Source: Vibrio splendidus (lineage in GTDB: Bacteria > Pseudomonadota > Gammaproteobacteria > Enterobacterales > Vibrionaceae). Taken from it: a stretch of DNA of 64,000 nucleotides. The notes under the pieces are model-generated. The model saw only the letters and a list, made by a program, of their open reading frames with translations, was not told the DNA's origin and ran no database searches. The first letter of the stretch is position 1. Every line of letters starts with the position of its first letter. The stretch covers positions 1,116,001 through 1,180,000 of the forward strand of contig NZ_LNRF01000001.1 of the NCBI RefSeq assembly GCF_001557875.1. Direction: 5' to 3'. Of the stretch, positions 24,092 to 33,537 are shown piece after piece. The position numbers and the translations under genes were made by a program.

Positions 24092-25117
24092 TTAGCCCGT
24101 TTCTTTACGGTATTGGCGTGGCGAGTTACCACTCCACTTACGAAAGGCATGTCGAAAGTTAGCACTATCAGAAAAACCAACTCGTTCAGATATCTCTTCA
24201 ATACTCATTTGAGTTGAAGAAAGGTAGTGCCGGGAAAGGTGATAGCGAACATGATCAAGTATCTTCTGATAGCTTGTATCAGCCGCTTTCAGGTGACGGC
24301 GCAGTGTTCGAGAAGACATGCCCAGTTCTGAAGAAATGGATTCTATCGAAGGGTAACATCCCGGCCTTTCAATCAGCATCTGTGAGACTTTCTCTTTGAG
24401 GCTGGTGGGTGCGCTGACTTTTGCCAACATGTCATCACACGACTTTAAGCACATCTGTAAAGTGATGGTATTGGCTGTGGGCAGAGGCGAGTACAAGCTC
24501 GTTGCATCAAACTCCCATTCAAGACGGTCACTATTGAATTCAACCGGGCAACCAAAAATTTCTGTATAAAGATCCCCGTATTCAGGTCTTGGATAGGGGA
24601 ATCGGATCACTTGAGAAGGAAAAGGTTGTTGCAATACTTCTTCGCACAAACTGTGTATCGCCGCGAACCAGTATTCACAACAAAAGGGCAGTAAAGAATC
24701 AAGCTCGATCAGTTGCTCTGCGCGAAAGTAGCCAACGTTGCCTTCTACTGACATGGTCTTTCTAAGAACTGGGCCAGCAAGTTGCAGATACTTGAAACCA
24801 ATCAGTAAAGCATCCAACAGCGTTTCGCTACTGAATACCGCATAACCCAAAACACCAAAGTCACTAAATCGTGCTTGTTGGCCGACTCTTAGCCCTAAAC
24901 CACCTTCATCTGTGTTCGCTAACGCATTACTGAACACAGCAAGCTTTTGCGCCAAAGTGATGTGTGTATCAGGTGTGTTGAGTTGGAGAGCATCGATGTT
25001 ACTGCCTTCGAGTAACTCTTCGATACAGAGAGCAGGCGATAGGTAACGATGCAGCAACTGAAGATCCAGAATGCCGAATGCTTGCATATCGGGTTCGTAA
25101 ACTGCGGTGTATTCCAT
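24092..25117 (-). CDS. AraC family regulator with arabinose_bd-type (PF12625) sensor domain
   Basis: A 341-residue regulator. Residues about 20-205 form the PF12625 domain seen in OruR/ArgR-like AraC proteins (EGGLGLRVGQQARFSDFGVLGYAVFSS region); residues about 240-340 are the AraC DNA-binding domain (SIESISSELGMSSRTLRRHL, SIEEISERVGFSDSANFRHAFRKWSGNSPRQYR). Such regulators often control catabolic genes beside them. It is divergent from the acyl-CoA ligase/GMC oxidoreductase operon, which is its likely target. A symmetrical operator candidate lies in the gap at 25238-25276. Confidence 0.9.
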   Translation of the reverse strand: MEYTAVYEPDMQAFGILDLQLLHRYLSPALCIEELLEGSNIDALQLNTPDTHITLAQKLAVFSNALANTDEGGLGLRVGQQARFSDFGVLGYAVFSSETLLDALLIGFKYLQLAGPVLRKTMSVEGNVGYFRAEQLIELDSLLPFCCEYWFAAIHSLCEEVLQQPFPSQVIRFPYPRPEYGDLYTEIFGCPVEFNSDRLEWEFDATSLYSPLPTANTITLQMCLKSCDDMLAKVSAPTSLKEKVSQMLIERPGCYPSIESISSELGMSSRTLRRHLKAADTSYQKILDHVRYHLSRHYLSSTQMSIEEISERVGFSDSANFRHAFRKWSGNSPRQYRKETG

Positions 25118-25465
25118 AAGCTGCCTCTTGTTGAATATCGATATCTTAACCGAACTTTTAACATTTATGCCTGTTGCTTGTTCTCACTTTCCCAAGCTTG
25201 TTCAAAGTTTTATTGGGCTTGCGTAGGCTTTGTCCGAATTTCACCGGTTTTTGTCTTTTTGAAACCTGTTCGAAATGTTACCAAAATGTTGTAATTTCTT
25301 GGGTTGCACATTGGAGCGTCTCAAATATTTTGCTCAATAACTACTCTTATCTACATGACACACCAGTGTGCAGGCTCGTGATTACAAGAAAGACACTTAT
25401 TACAACGATTAGAACGTCTACGGTGACCGCCACTAACAGGTCTAAGCCGCATAAGGAGATCATGG
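25118..25465. other. Divergent intergenic region (348 bp) with operator and promoter candidates
   Basis: The gap between the AraC regulator and the ligase operon holds an interrupted inverted repeat (25238-25276) and a possible sigma-70 promoter for the operon with TTGCAC at 25304-25309 and TATTTT at 25326-25331. No gene seen. Confidence 0.45.
25238..25276. promoter_or_regulatory. Candidate operator (interrupted inverted repeat)
   Basis: ATTTC-N3-GGTTT at 25238-25250 faces AAACC-N5-GAAAT at 25262-25276. The symmetry and the place between a regulator and its presumed target suggest a binding site. Unequal spacers in the two arms weaken the case. Confidence 0.35.
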
Positions 25466-27070
25466 ATGCACAATCTTGCTGTTAATTTGGAGCGTAGTGC
25501 TTCGCTTTTTCCAACTAAAGCTGCTCTGCGTATGGGATCGGATGAAATTAGCTTTTCTCAGTTAGAACAACTTTCTGGAAACGTGGCTGCTAACCTGAAA
25601 AGGCTTGGGTTGCAGAAGGGAGATAAGGTTGCATTGTCATGCTCGAACGTCACTTACTTTCCGATAGCCTATTACGGCATTCTAAAAGCGGGCTGTGTAG
25701 TCGTGCCTTTGAACGTGCTATTTAAGGCCAGAGAGATCGCTTATCACCTTAATGACTCTGACGCGAAAGCCTATTTATGCTTTGAGGGCAGTGAAGAGCT
25801 TCCAATTGGTCGCTATGGTTTACAAGGTTTTGAGCAGGCAAACCACTGTGAACACTTTGTAGAGATGCCTATCCCAACAAGCGCAGACACTACTTTAGAA
25901 AGTAATGAGCAGCATGAATCAATAGCTGATTGGTTGGCACAACCTTTTACTCCTTTTGAATCTGTCGCTTGTCATGGCGATGATACTGCTGTGATCCTTT
26001 ATACCTCTGGTACGACTGGGCAGCCAAAAGGGGCTGAGCTTTCCCACACCAACATGCAAACCAATGCGATGTCATCACAGTACTTAATGAGATTAGAGTA
26101 CAGCGATACCACAATGGCCACACTTCCTCTGTTCCACAGTTTCGGCCAGACAGTGATGATGAACGCAAGTGTGTTAACGGGTTCTACCATGGTGTTGATT
26201 CCTCGCTTTGAGCCGTCCCTGGTGATCGAGCAGATCATTAGCCATAAAGTCAGTGTCTTTGCGGGCGTTCCTACTATGTATATTGCGCTTCTAAGAGCTG
26301 GTGAAGAGTCTCCTGATACTTCAGAAAAAACAAGCAAACGGTCTGAACAGGTTAAACATAGCTTGAGGTTGGGTGTTTCTGGTGGTGCGTCTATGCCGCT
26401 AGAGGTTATCCGACAATTTGAATCCCGATTTGAGCTTCCAGTCCTTGAAGGATATGGACTGTCAGAAACGGCGCCTGTTGCTACTTTTAATCATATTGAT
26501 GGTGATCGTTTGTCCGGCAGTGTCGGTCAGCCGTTATGTGGCCACCTCATAAAGATTACTGATGTACAAGGCAACTCTGTCGCAATGGGTGAACTGGGTG
26601 AAGTCTGTATCAAAAGTCCAAGTGTCATGAAAGGCTACTATCAAAGGCCAGAGGCGACAGCTGAATCCATTCGTGATGGTTGGTTCTTAACGGGAGATAT
26701 CGGACGCGTCGATGAGCACGGCAATTTGTTCATTGTTGACCGTGTTAAAGACATGATTATTCGTGGCGGGTACAACGTTTATCCACGAGAAATTGAAGAA
26801 GTATTGATGTGCCATCCCGATGTGGAAATGGCTGCGGTGGTAGGCGAGCATCATGATCATTTAGGCGAGGAGATCCACGCGCATGTGGTGCTTCACGAAC
26901 ATACACAATGTGATAGTGCTATGTTGATAGCATGGTGTCGAGAGCAACTCGCTGACTACAAATATCCGCGTAAGGTATTCATTCGTAAAGCCTTACCCAT
27001 GACAGCAACCGGAAAAATCTTGAAGCGTGAATTACACCCACTAGAAATAGCGGAGATGGTAAATGGATAG
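25466..27070 (+). CDS. Acyl-CoA synthetase (long-chain fatty acid-CoA ligase type)
   Basis: A 534-residue AMP-forming ligase. Motifs in order: P-loop [27 protein letters not shown], the adenylate-binding [31 protein letters not shown] with the hinge, [12 protein letters not shown], and the catalytic Lys in [13 protein letters not shown]. The enzyme would activate a carboxylic acid with ATP and CoA. Its substrate is probably a medium or long-chain fatty acid, since it is co-transcribed with an alcohol-oxidising GMC enzyme; aromatic or terpenoid acids are alternatives. AAGGAG lies just upstream of ATG at 25466. Its end overlaps the next gene by eight bases. Confidence 0.9.
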   Translation: MHNLAVNLERSASLFPTKAALRMGSDEISFSQLEQLSGNVAANLKRLGLQKGDKVALSCSNVTYFPIAYYGILKAGCVVVPLNVLFKAREIAYHLNDSDAKAYLCFEGSEELPIGRYGLQGFEQANHCEHFVEMPIPTSADTTLESNEQHESIADWLAQPFTPFESVACHGDDTAVILYTSGTTGQPKGAELSHTNMQTNAMSSQYLMRLEYSDTTMATLPLFHSFGQTVMMNASVLTGSTMVLIPRFEPSLVIEQIISHKVSVFAGVPTMYIALLRAGEESPDTSEKTSKRSEQVKHSLRLGVSGGASMPLEVIRQFESRFELPVLEGYGLSETAPVATFNHIDGDRLSGSVGQPLCGHLIKITDVQGNSVAMGELGEVCIKSPSVMKGYYQRPEATAESIRDGWFLTGDIGRVDEHGNLFIVDRVKDMIIRGGYNVYPREIEEVLMCHPDVEMAAVVGEHHDHLGEEIHAHVVLHEHTQCDSAMLIAWCREQLADYKYPRKVFIRKALPMTATGKILKRELHPLEIAEMVNG

Positions 27071-28742
27071 TTATGATTTTATTGTTGTTGGCGGTGGCTC
27101 TGCTGGTTGTGTGATGGCTTCTCGATTGTCGGAAGACCCTAGTGTGACTGTTTGCTTGTTAGAAGCTGGCGGTAAAGACACGAGCCCATTCATTCATACA
27201 CCCGTTGGCGTGGTCGCTATGATGCCAACAAAGCTCAATAACTGGGCTTTCGAGACAGTCGAACAGCCAGGTTTAAATGGTCGTAAAGGTTACCAGCCGA
27301 GAGGTAAGACGCTCGGTGGGTCTAGCTCTATTAACGCAATGATGTACGCTCGTGGACATCGTTATGACTACGATACATGGGAGAGCTTAGGCAATGCTGG
27401 CTGGAACTATGAATCATGTCTGCCTTACTTCAAGAAAGCTGAACACAACGAAGTACACCAAGATGAGTTTCATGGTCAAGGTGGCCCTTTAAATGTGGCG
27501 AACCTTAGATCGCCAAGCCCTATGTTGGAACGCTATTTAACAGCCTGTGAGGCGATAGGTGTCCCGCGTAACGAGGATATTAATGGTGTCGCTCAGTTTG
27601 GGGCAATGCCAACGCAGGTAACACAGTTAAATGGCGAACGGTGTAGTGCTGCCAAGGCTTACCTAACCCCAAACCTGACACGATCGAATCTCACGGTTGT
27701 CACCAAAGCAACCACCCATAAGGTATTGTTTGAAGACAAGAAGGCGGTTGGCGTTGAATACGGATCGAGCGGCAAACGTTATCAGATTCGATGTAACAAG
27801 GAAGTGATTCTATCCGCTGGCGCGTTTGGTTCTCCCCAATTGCTATTACTGTCTGGTGTCGGTGCTAAAGCTGAACTAGAGACGCATGGCATCGAACAAG
27901 TTCATGAATTACCCGGTGTGGGCAAGAACCTGCAAGATCATATCGACTTAGTTCACTCATACAAATGCAGTGAAAAGCGTGAAACTTTTGGTATCTCGTT
28001 GCAAATGGCCTCTGAAATGACCAAAGCCTTACCGTTATGGCACAAAGAGCGCCGTGGCAAGATGAGCAGCAACTTTGCAGAGGGAATCGGCTTTCTTTGC
28101 TCTGATGATCATATCGCCGTGCCTGATTTAGAGTTTGTATTTGTCGTTGCTGTTGTAGATGATCATGCCCGAAAAATCCATACCAGTCATGGCTTTACCT
28201 CTCATGTCACTTTGTTGCGTCCGAAAAGCCATGGCACCGTGACACTGAATAGCAATGATCCCTATGATCCGCCTAAGATCGATCCTGCGTTTTTCAGTCA
28301 TCCTGAAGATATGGAGATCATGATTAAGGGCTGGAAGAAGCAGTATCAAATGTTAGAAAGTTCTGCGTTTGATGATGTCCGTGGCAATGCTTTCTACCCT
28401 GTGGACGCCAGTGATGACAAGGCTATCGAGCAAGATATTGGTAATCGTGCAGACACTCAGTATCACCCAGTCGGTACTTGTAAAATGGGACCTAGTAGTG
28501 ATTCTTTAGCTGTGGTGAATAAAGATCTCAAAGTTTATGGATTGGATAATTTGAGAGTCATTGATGCTTCGGTGATGCCAACACTAATCGGGGCAAACAC
28601 TAATGCACCAACCATTATGATTGCAGAGAAGATTGCTGATCAAATAAAAGATCAATATGGCTTGAGTGAACAAAGCGGATTGAATAACAAGAGTGCTTTG
28701 AATAAGCAAGACGATAACGCAGAACGCGATATGGCTGGTTAG
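27063..28742 (+). CDS. GMC family FAD-dependent alcohol/choline dehydrogenase-like oxidoreductase
   Basis: A 559-residue flavoprotein. N-terminal FAD site [21 protein letters not shown] signature [18 protein letters not shown], second signature [15 protein letters not shown] and the C-terminal catalytic region [11 protein letters not shown] with the His, then [14 protein letters not shown]. Such enzymes oxidise alcohols to aldehydes; AlkJ-like members use a quinone. It follows the acyl-CoA ligase with an overlapping start, so the pair may turn an alcohol into an acyl-CoA (an aldehyde dehydrogenase would be needed from elsewhere). No choline-glycine-betaine genes are nearby, so betA is unlikely. 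Confidence 0.9.
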   Translation: MDSYDFIVVGGGSAGCVMASRLSEDPSVTVCLLEAGGKDTSPFIHTPVGVVAMMPTKLNNWAFETVEQPGLNGRKGYQPRGKTLGGSSSINAMMYARGHRYDYDTWESLGNAGWNYESCLPYFKKAEHNEVHQDEFHGQGGPLNVANLRSPSPMLERYLTACEAIGVPRNEDINGVAQFGAMPTQVTQLNGERCSAAKAYLTPNLTRSNLTVVTKATTHKVLFEDKKAVGVEYGSSGKRYQIRCNKEVILSAGAFGSPQLLLLSGVGAKAELETHGIEQVHELPGVGKNLQDHIDLVHSYKCSEKRETFGISLQMASEMTKALPLWHKERRGKMSSNFAEGIGFLCSDDHIAVPDLEFVFVVAVVDDHARKIHTSHGFTSHVTLLRPKSHGTVTLNSNDPYDPPKIDPAFFSHPEDMEIMIKGWKKQYQMLESSAFDDVRGNAFYPVDASDDKAIEQDIGNRADTQYHPVGTCKMGPSSDSLAVVNKDLKVYGLDNLRVIDASVMPTLIGANTNAPTIMIAEKIADQIKDQYGLSEQSGLNNKSALNKQDDNAERDMAG

Positions 28743-28774
28743 CCGGAAAGAGTAGAGATAACAGATAGATTTAC

Positions 28775-28819
28775 AATAGGTTAGGGAGCCTTATCCATTA
28801 AGGTTCCTTAACCTATTTT
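28775..28819. terminator. Bidirectional terminator
   Basis: AATAGGTTA...CCTTA and TAAGG...TTAACCTATT form a long stem of about 19 bp with mismatches and a TCCA loop, then TTTTG. It lies between convergent genes. Confidence 0.85.
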
Positions 28820-28851
28820 GTTTGTTAATTACTGAAAGAATCGAAACAAAC

Positions 28852-29286
28852 TTACTTCGTTAGAGCTTGATTAAGCCATTGATCAAATTGACCTTTAGGC
28901 AGTGCACCGTTAATCGTATCGACACGTTTACCGTCTTTAAACACCATCACCGTCGGAATGCTTCTGATTTGATACATTGCTGCAAGTTGCTGCTGAGCTT
29001 CAGTATCAATTTTAACGAATCGAACATCTCCAGAACGCTCTTTTGCAACGTCACTAAACACGGGCGCAAAGCCCACACATGGATTACACCATGTCGCCCA
29101 GAAATCGACAACCACAGGCTGTGAACTGTTCAAAATAGACTGGAAATTCAGTGATGTACCTTCGATTGGCGCGCCGTCTAGTAATGAGTTTTTGCATTTA
29201 CCACAAGTTGGGCTTTCTGAAATTCTTTCTGAAGGAACTCGGTTTACGCCACCGCAAGAAGGGCAACGTGTGTTGAATGTAGACAT
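28852..29286 (-). CDS. trxC: Thioredoxin 2 (TrxC) with WCNPC active site
   Basis: A 144-residue thioredoxin with the N-terminal zinc domain of TrxC (Cys8, Cys11, Cys28, Cys31 in two CxxC pairs) and a thioredoxin fold from about residue 45. The active site is W66-C67-N68-P69-C70. Most TrxC proteins have WCGPC, so an Asn replaces the Gly between the cysteines, which may shift the redox potential or pKa. The cis-Pro motif RSIPTVMVF is present. It reduces cytoplasmic disulphides and is often induced by oxidative stress. It is read away from the KAS III gene. Confidence 0.92.
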   Translation of the reverse strand: MSTFNTRCPSCGGVNRVPSERISESPTCGKCKNSLLDGAPIEGTSLNFQSILNSSQPVVVDFWATWCNPCVGFAPVFSDVAKERSGDVRFVKIDTEAQQQLAAMYQIRSIPTVMVFKDGKRVDTINGALPKGQFDQWLNQALTK

Positions 29287-29405
29287 AACTTTCTCTTTTT
29301 ATTGTAACTCCGTGGCTAACGCGATTTACGAATCACGCACGGAGCGCTTATACTGTTTAAAACTAGAATACGATACTTAAATAAAAACAAACAATAAACA
29401 GGTAA

Positions 29406-30506
29406 ATGATGACAAAATTTTACGCCGAAATAACTGGCTGGGGAAAGTGTCTGCCACCAACCGTGCTCTCCAATGATGATTTAAGCACTTTTATTGATAC
29501 ATCTGACGAGTGGATTCGAACACGAACTGGTATCGAAAACCGTCGTATCAGTCATGTAAATACCTCTGAGTTAGCAACTGTTGCCGCTCAACACGCAATG
29601 GCGTGTGCTGGCCTTACTGCCGAAGACATCGACCTCGTTATCATCGCAACGTGCAGCCCTGATTCTCTTATCCCAAATACCGCATCTAAGGTTCAACAGA
29701 ACTTAGGCATTAAGAGTGCAGCGGCTTTCGACCTTAACGCAGCGTGTACTGGCTTTATCTACGGTGTTGAAACAGCGACTCGACTGATTCAAGCTGGCAA
29801 CTACCGCAATGCAATCGTTGTGGGTGCAGAACGTCTTTCATTCTTCATCGACTGGACCAAGCGTGATACTGCGGTTCTTTTCGGTGATGGCGCTGGCGCT
29901 GTGGTTCTATCACGAACTGAAGAACAAGTGGGTTTACAAGAAGCTCAAATCGGTTGTGACGCAGAGGGCCGTGACATTCTAGCTGTACCAAAATTCGGTA
30001 CTTCTATGGATCGCTTTGCTGCTGATAACGGTTACTGGGACTTTGATTTCGTAGGCAAAGAGATCTTCAAGCGTGCTGTGAAAGGCATGGGCGCTGCAGC
30101 ACATACTGTATTGAGTCGCACTGGCATCTCAACCGACAACATTGACGTTGTGATTCCGCATCAAGCGAACATCCGAATCATTCAAACTCTGTGTGATATG
30201 GCGGGTATTGAGCGCGAGAAAGCATTTGTCAACATCCAAAACTACGGTAATACATCGGCAGCTACTGTGCCAATTGCACTGTGTGAATCGCTAGAGCAAG
30301 GTTTCGTTAAGCCTAACGACAACATTCTTGTTGCAGCATTTGGCGCTGGTTTAACTTGGGGGGCTGGTCACATTAAGTGGGGTAGTCGTGTTGAACCGCT
30401 AGGTCAATCAGATGCTAAGCTTCCAGAAGTTGATAAATCTGCTTTAGAGCTTTTAGAAAGAGCCATTTTACACTGTAAAACGCGTCCTAACTCTGACAAC
30501 GACTAG
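29406..30506 (+). CDS. 3-oxoacyl-ACP synthase III (FabH-like, second copy type)
   Basis: A 366-residue KAS III enzyme with the full triad: Cys114 in NAACTGF, His252 in IPHQANIRI and Asn282 in NYGNTSAAT. It condenses an acyl-CoA with malonyl-ACP to start fatty acid synthesis. It is longer than typical FabH (about 317) with a C-terminal tail of roughly 35 residues after the KWGS end. I recall that Vibrio carries such a second FabH on chromosome II beside trxC. It may use different starter acyl groups. Start at 29406 or the ATG three bases on. A GNAT gene follows after four bases. Confidence 0.88.
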   Translation: MMTKFYAEITGWGKCLPPTVLSNDDLSTFIDTSDEWIRTRTGIENRRISHVNTSELATVAAQHAMACAGLTAEDIDLVIIATCSPDSLIPNTASKVQQNLGIKSAAAFDLNAACTGFIYGVETATRLIQAGNYRNAIVVGAERLSFFIDWTKRDTAVLFGDGAGAVVLSRTEEQVGLQEAQIGCDAEGRDILAVPKFGTSMDRFAADNGYWDFDFVGKEIFKRAVKGMGAAAHTVLSRTGISTDNIDVVIPHQANIRIIQTLCDMAGIEREKAFVNIQNYGNTSAATVPIALCESLEQGFVKPNDNILVAAFGAGLTWGAGHIKWGSRVEPLGQSDAKLPEVDKSALELLERAILHCKTRPNSDND

Positions 30507-30510
30507 CAGC

Positions 30511-30993
30511 ATGGCGCAAGTTCGTTTTATGACAGAAGCCGACCTCGATGGGGCGGCTTTGGTTCATCAATCAGCCTTTGTTCGACAGAAAAACTCACGA
30601 GATTGGTTACAATGTAACTTAAGCGCTTCACCACGCTTTCTTAACTTTGTTGTTGAAAGCGAAGGTGAGGTTGTTGGCTACATTATTTGGGTTCAAAAGA
30701 GTGGGTTTAGACCTGAAGCTGTTTTAGAACTAGAGCAACTTGCCGTGTTACCAAGTGCGCAGGGGAAAGGATTGGGAAAAAAACTGATTCTGGACTCCCT
30801 GCCGCAAGTGAAGCATAAGCTAGCAGAGCAAGGCTCGACGCTAAAACATGTATTAGTGACCACCAGAGCTGACAACTTTGCACAAAAGCTTTATCAATCG
30901 ACGTTAGGTGCAGAAGTCGAAACCACGATTTCAAACCTCTATTCTGCTGATGAAGTGCTTATGATAGCTCGCAATGTAGGTGAGCGAATCTGA
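30511..30993 (+). CDS. GNAT family N-acetyltransferase
   Basis: A 160-residue acetyltransferase with the GNAT core (PF00583): ELEQLAVLPSAQGKGLGKKLI holds the acetyl-CoA loop (Q/RxxGxG/A pattern QGKGLG), followed by a C-terminal strand NLYSADEVLMIARN. Substrate unknown. It follows the KAS III gene within a few bases, so the two are probably co-transcribed; a role in acyl chemistry is possible but unproven. A terminator follows. Confidence 0.82.
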   Translation: MAQVRFMTEADLDGAALVHQSAFVRQKNSRDWLQCNLSASPRFLNFVVESEGEVVGYIIWVQKSGFRPEAVLELEQLAVLPSAQGKGLGKKLILDSLPQVKHKLAEQGSTLKHVLVTTRADNFAQKLYQSTLGAEVETTISNLYSADEVLMIARNVGERI

Positions 30994-31040
30994 TCGCTGA
31001 GTGATTAGAACTCATTGTAATCAGCAATAAATATTTGACT

Positions 31041-31063
31041 AGGGACTTGTAGAGTCCCTTTTG
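31041..31063 (+). terminator. Rho-independent terminator
   Basis: AGGGACT and AGTCCCT form a 7-bp stem around TGTAG, followed by TTTTG. It ends the KAS III-GNAT operon. Confidence 0.8.
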
Positions 31064-31082
31064 TTATTTCTTAGGAAGTGTT

Positions 31083-32315
31083 TTGAAGAAAGTTTTAGCA
31101 ATTGGCTACGTTTGGCCAGAACCGAATTCATCGGCGGCTGGCAGCCACATGATGTCTCTTTTACGTCTATTTAAGAGACAAGGTTGGTCAGTTGAATTCG
31201 CAACACCAGCTCAAGAAACCGAGCACATGATAGATCTCTCGGAAGAGGGCATCACTAGCCAATCTATTCAGTTAAATTGCGATAGCTTTGACCAGTACAT
31301 CGAAGAGCTACAGCCTGATGTCGTGATGTTCGACCGTTTCATGATGGAAGAGCAATTCGGTTGGCGAGTTGAGAAGGTATGCCCGAAAGCATTTAAGCTA
31401 CTGGATACTGAAGATTTACAGTTCCTACGCAATGCCCGACACGAAGCCGTTAAGAAAGAGACAGAGCTGTCGAAAGAGCACTTATTCAGTGATTTAGCTA
31501 AACGTGAAATTGCCGCGATTCTGCGCTGTGATCTTTCGTTGATCATCTCAAGTTACGAGATGGAACTGCTCCAATCTGAGTTCAATATCGATCCTAAATT
31601 GCTTCATCATCTGCCGTTCATGGTTGATCTTAATTCGCTTCCTAAAAGCACGAAAAGCTTTCAAGAACGTCAGCATTTCATGACGATAGGTAACTTTAGA
31701 CATGCCCCGAATTGGGATGCCGTGCTTCAGTTACAAAAGATTTGGCCGAAGATTCGCAAGCAGTTGCCTGACACTGAACTTCATATTTATGGATCGTATC
31801 CGCCGCCAAAAGCGACCGCATTACACAACCCTAAAACCGGTTTCCATATCAAAGGTTGGGCGAAAGATGCTCAAGAAGTGATGGAGCAGGCCCGTGTGTG
31901 TGTCGCACCACTGCGTTTTGGTGCGGGCATTAAAGGTAAGTTGCTTGATGCAATGAAGCTTCAAACTCCAAACGTGACCAGCGAAATTGGTAGTGAAGGC
32001 ATGTTGCCGCAAGGGGATTTGCAATGGCCGGGTGCGGTTTCAGATGATATCGACGAGTTTGTTGAACAAGCTGTTGCTCTTTATAAAGATGAAGAGAAGT
32101 GGCTTAAGGCTCAAAGTCAGTGTCATTCAATTCTTGAAGCGCACTACGAACAGAATCAACTGGGCGACAAATTGATCGAGCGATTGATTGCGCTAGAGTC
32201 TGAGCTTGAGTCTCATCGACTGGATAACTTCTTTGGCTCTATGCTGAAGCACCACAGCATGGCAAGCACTAAGTACATGTCGCAGTGGATTGCTGAGAAG
32301 AACAAGATCAAATAG
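31083..32315 (+). CDS. Glycosyltransferase, GT4-like, with TTG start
   Basis: A 410-residue protein. The N-terminal strand-loop KKVLAIGYVWPEPNSSAAG is the first Rossmann element of GT-B enzymes, and the C-terminal half has HIYGSYPPPKA, FHIKGWAKDAQEVMEQARVCVAPLRFGAGIKGKLLDAM (split here by the conserved Glu-like site), typical of Glyco_trans_1_4. Start is TTG at 31083, supported by AGGAAG five bases upstream and by the fold needing this first strand; the next in-frame ATG would remove it. The gene stands alone, so the sugar and acceptor cannot be read from context. Possible roles: lipopolysaccharide or exopolysaccharide side sugar. Confidence 0.8.
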   Translation: MKKVLAIGYVWPEPNSSAAGSHMMSLLRLFKRQGWSVEFATPAQETEHMIDLSEEGITSQSIQLNCDSFDQYIEELQPDVVMFDRFMMEEQFGWRVEKVCPKAFKLLDTEDLQFLRNARHEAVKKETELSKEHLFSDLAKREIAAILRCDLSLIISSYEMELLQSEFNIDPKLLHHLPFMVDLNSLPKSTKSFQERQHFMTIGNFRHAPNWDAVLQLQKIWPKIRKQLPDTELHIYGSYPPPKATALHNPKTGFHIKGWAKDAQEVMEQARVCVAPLRFGAGIKGKLLDAMKLQTPNVTSEIGSEGMLPQGDLQWPGAVSDDIDEFVEQAVALYKDEEKWLKAQSQCHSILEAHYEQNQLGDKLIERLIALESELESHRLDNFFGSMLKHHSMASTKYMSQWIAEKNKIK

Positions 32316-32345
32316 CTGTTCTTTACCAAAGACAGAATAAATCTT

Positions 32346-32377
32346 AAGCCCTTAGGTTAACGCCTAGGGGCTTTTTT
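32346..32377 (+). terminator. Rho-independent terminator
   Basis: AAGCCCTTAGGTT and CCTAGGGGCTT make a GC-rich stem with a small bulge, followed by TTTTTT. Confidence 0.85.
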
Positions 32378-32431
32378 CATGGGGGAAGCTTCTTGATTAC
32401 TGACTTACTAACCGAAACATAATGGTATTAC

Positions 32432-32461
32432 ATTAGCATTGACTAATTTATATTTATTAGT
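32432..32461. promoter_or_regulatory. Overlapping palindromes before the YeeE/YedE pair
   Basis: ATTAG-N6-CTAAT (32432-32447) overlaps ACTAAT-N8-ATTAGT (32442-32461). Such AT-rich, spaced palindromes are used by ArsR-type and other winged-helix repressors. They lie 57-86 bp upstream of the GTG start, over the likely promoter. No regulator gene is adjacent. Confidence 0.45.
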
Positions 32462-32517
32462 AAACTCTAATTTAACTTGTGGTGAGTTAGATTTGAGTTT
32501 GTGGATAGGAGAGGTCA

Positions 32518-32997
32518 GTGATTAGTTTTATACCTTGGGATGCATTTTTCGGTGGCATGCTGCTAGGCGCGTCGGCAATTATTTTGATGTTGGGGATTGG
32601 ACGAGTAGCTGGAATCAGCGGAATCGTAAGCCGCTTGTTGCCGTCTAGAAAGAATGAAAGCTTAGAATCAGGACCTGAATCCAGCTCGGACACCCGAATT
32701 GAGAAAACCGAGAAACATTGGCGACTTGCTTTTGCTGTCGGAATGGTTGTGAGCGGCTGGTTGTTGATTCCGACTGGTTACCAGCTCCCACAATTGGAAG
32801 AGATCAACTTCGCAGTGGTTATTATAGCCGGACTATTGGTGGGCTTCGGTACCAAGGTCGCGAATGGCTGTACGAGTGGCCATGGCATTGTGGGAATGGC
32901 GCGTTTATCTAAACGTTCAATTGTCGCGACTTGTGTGTTTATGGGTGTGGCAATGGCAACTGTGTTGGTTAAGAATCTGATTGGTTTGGGGGCGTAA
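32518..32997 (+). CDS. YeeE/YedE family sulphur transporter, N-terminal half (DUF395)
   Basis: A 159-residue membrane protein with four to five predicted helices. The signature NGCTSGHGIVG near residue 118 holds the conserved Cys of the family. YeeE/YedE proteins import thiosulphate or related sulphur species through membrane cysteines. The other half of the transporter is the next gene, overlapping by one base (TAATG). Start is GTG with an AGGAGAGG ribosome site. There is no rhodanese or repressor gene directly beside it. Confidence 0.85.
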   Translation: MISFIPWDAFFGGMLLGASAIILMLGIGRVAGISGIVSRLLPSRKNESLESGPESSSDTRIEKTEKHWRLAFAVGMVVSGWLLIPTGYQLPQLEEINFAVVIIAGLLVGFGTKVANGCTSGHGIVGMARLSKRSIVATCVFMGVAMATVLVKNLIGLGA

Positions 32998-33428
32998 TGA
33001 AAAACTCTTCATTTACTATCATTATTGGCTTGCTCGCAGGTCTTCTTTTCGGCTCTGGCATGATCATTTCAGGCATGGTTGATCCGAACAAAGTACTTGG
33101 TTTTTTAGACATTACTGGCGATTGGGACATCAGTTTGGCATTCGTGATGGGCGGGGCGTTATTGGTGTTCGCTCCGTTTTATCACTTAGTTATTAAAAAG
33201 CGCGCTAAAGCGATCAATGGTGAGCCGTTAGATAGCCGTAATAATCCGTTAGTCGACAGAAAGCTGATTCTAGGCTCAACAGCGTTTGGCTTAGGTTGGG
33301 GGCTTGCAGGCTTTTGTCCTGGCCCTGCTGTGACGAGTCTTAGTGGCGGAAACCCAACGGTATGGCTGTTCGTCTTAAGTATGCTGGTGGGAATGTGGCT
33401 GGCGGGACGAGCGAATAAAACCTGCTAG
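32997..33428 (+). CDS. YeeE/YedE family transporter, C-terminal half (DUF6691)
   Basis: A 143-residue membrane protein with four predicted helices and the motif GFCPGPAVTSL, whose Cys pairs functionally with the NGCTSGHG site in the upstream gene. In other bacteria both halves are often found as adjacent short genes like this, or fused. It is translated from the overlapping TAATG junction. Role: sulphur-compound uptake (thiosulphate or sulphane sulphur). Confidence 0.85.
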   Translation: MKNSSFTIIIGLLAGLLFGSGMIISGMVDPNKVLGFLDITGDWDISLAFVMGGALLVFAPFYHLVIKKRAKAINGEPLDSRNNPLVDRKLILGSTAFGLGWGLAGFCPGPAVTSLSGGNPTVWLFVLSMLVGMWLAGRANKTC

Positions 33429-33472
33429 CAGTGCGCCTATCACTTATCAGATAGGCTTGATATGAACACTTG

Positions 33473-33512
33473 AGAGGTTGACTTGCTTTAACTCAAAAGC
33501 CAGTCAGCCTCT
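33473..33512. terminator. Probable bidirectional terminator
   Basis: AGAGGTTGACT and AGTCAGCCTCT make an 11-bp stem with one G-T-type mismatch and a 17-nt loop, between convergent genes; a second short hairpin GCCTATC/GATAGGC is at 33435-33456. U tracts are weak. Confidence 0.45.
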
Positions 33513-33537
33513 GTTTGTATCTACTGTTATCGATAAT

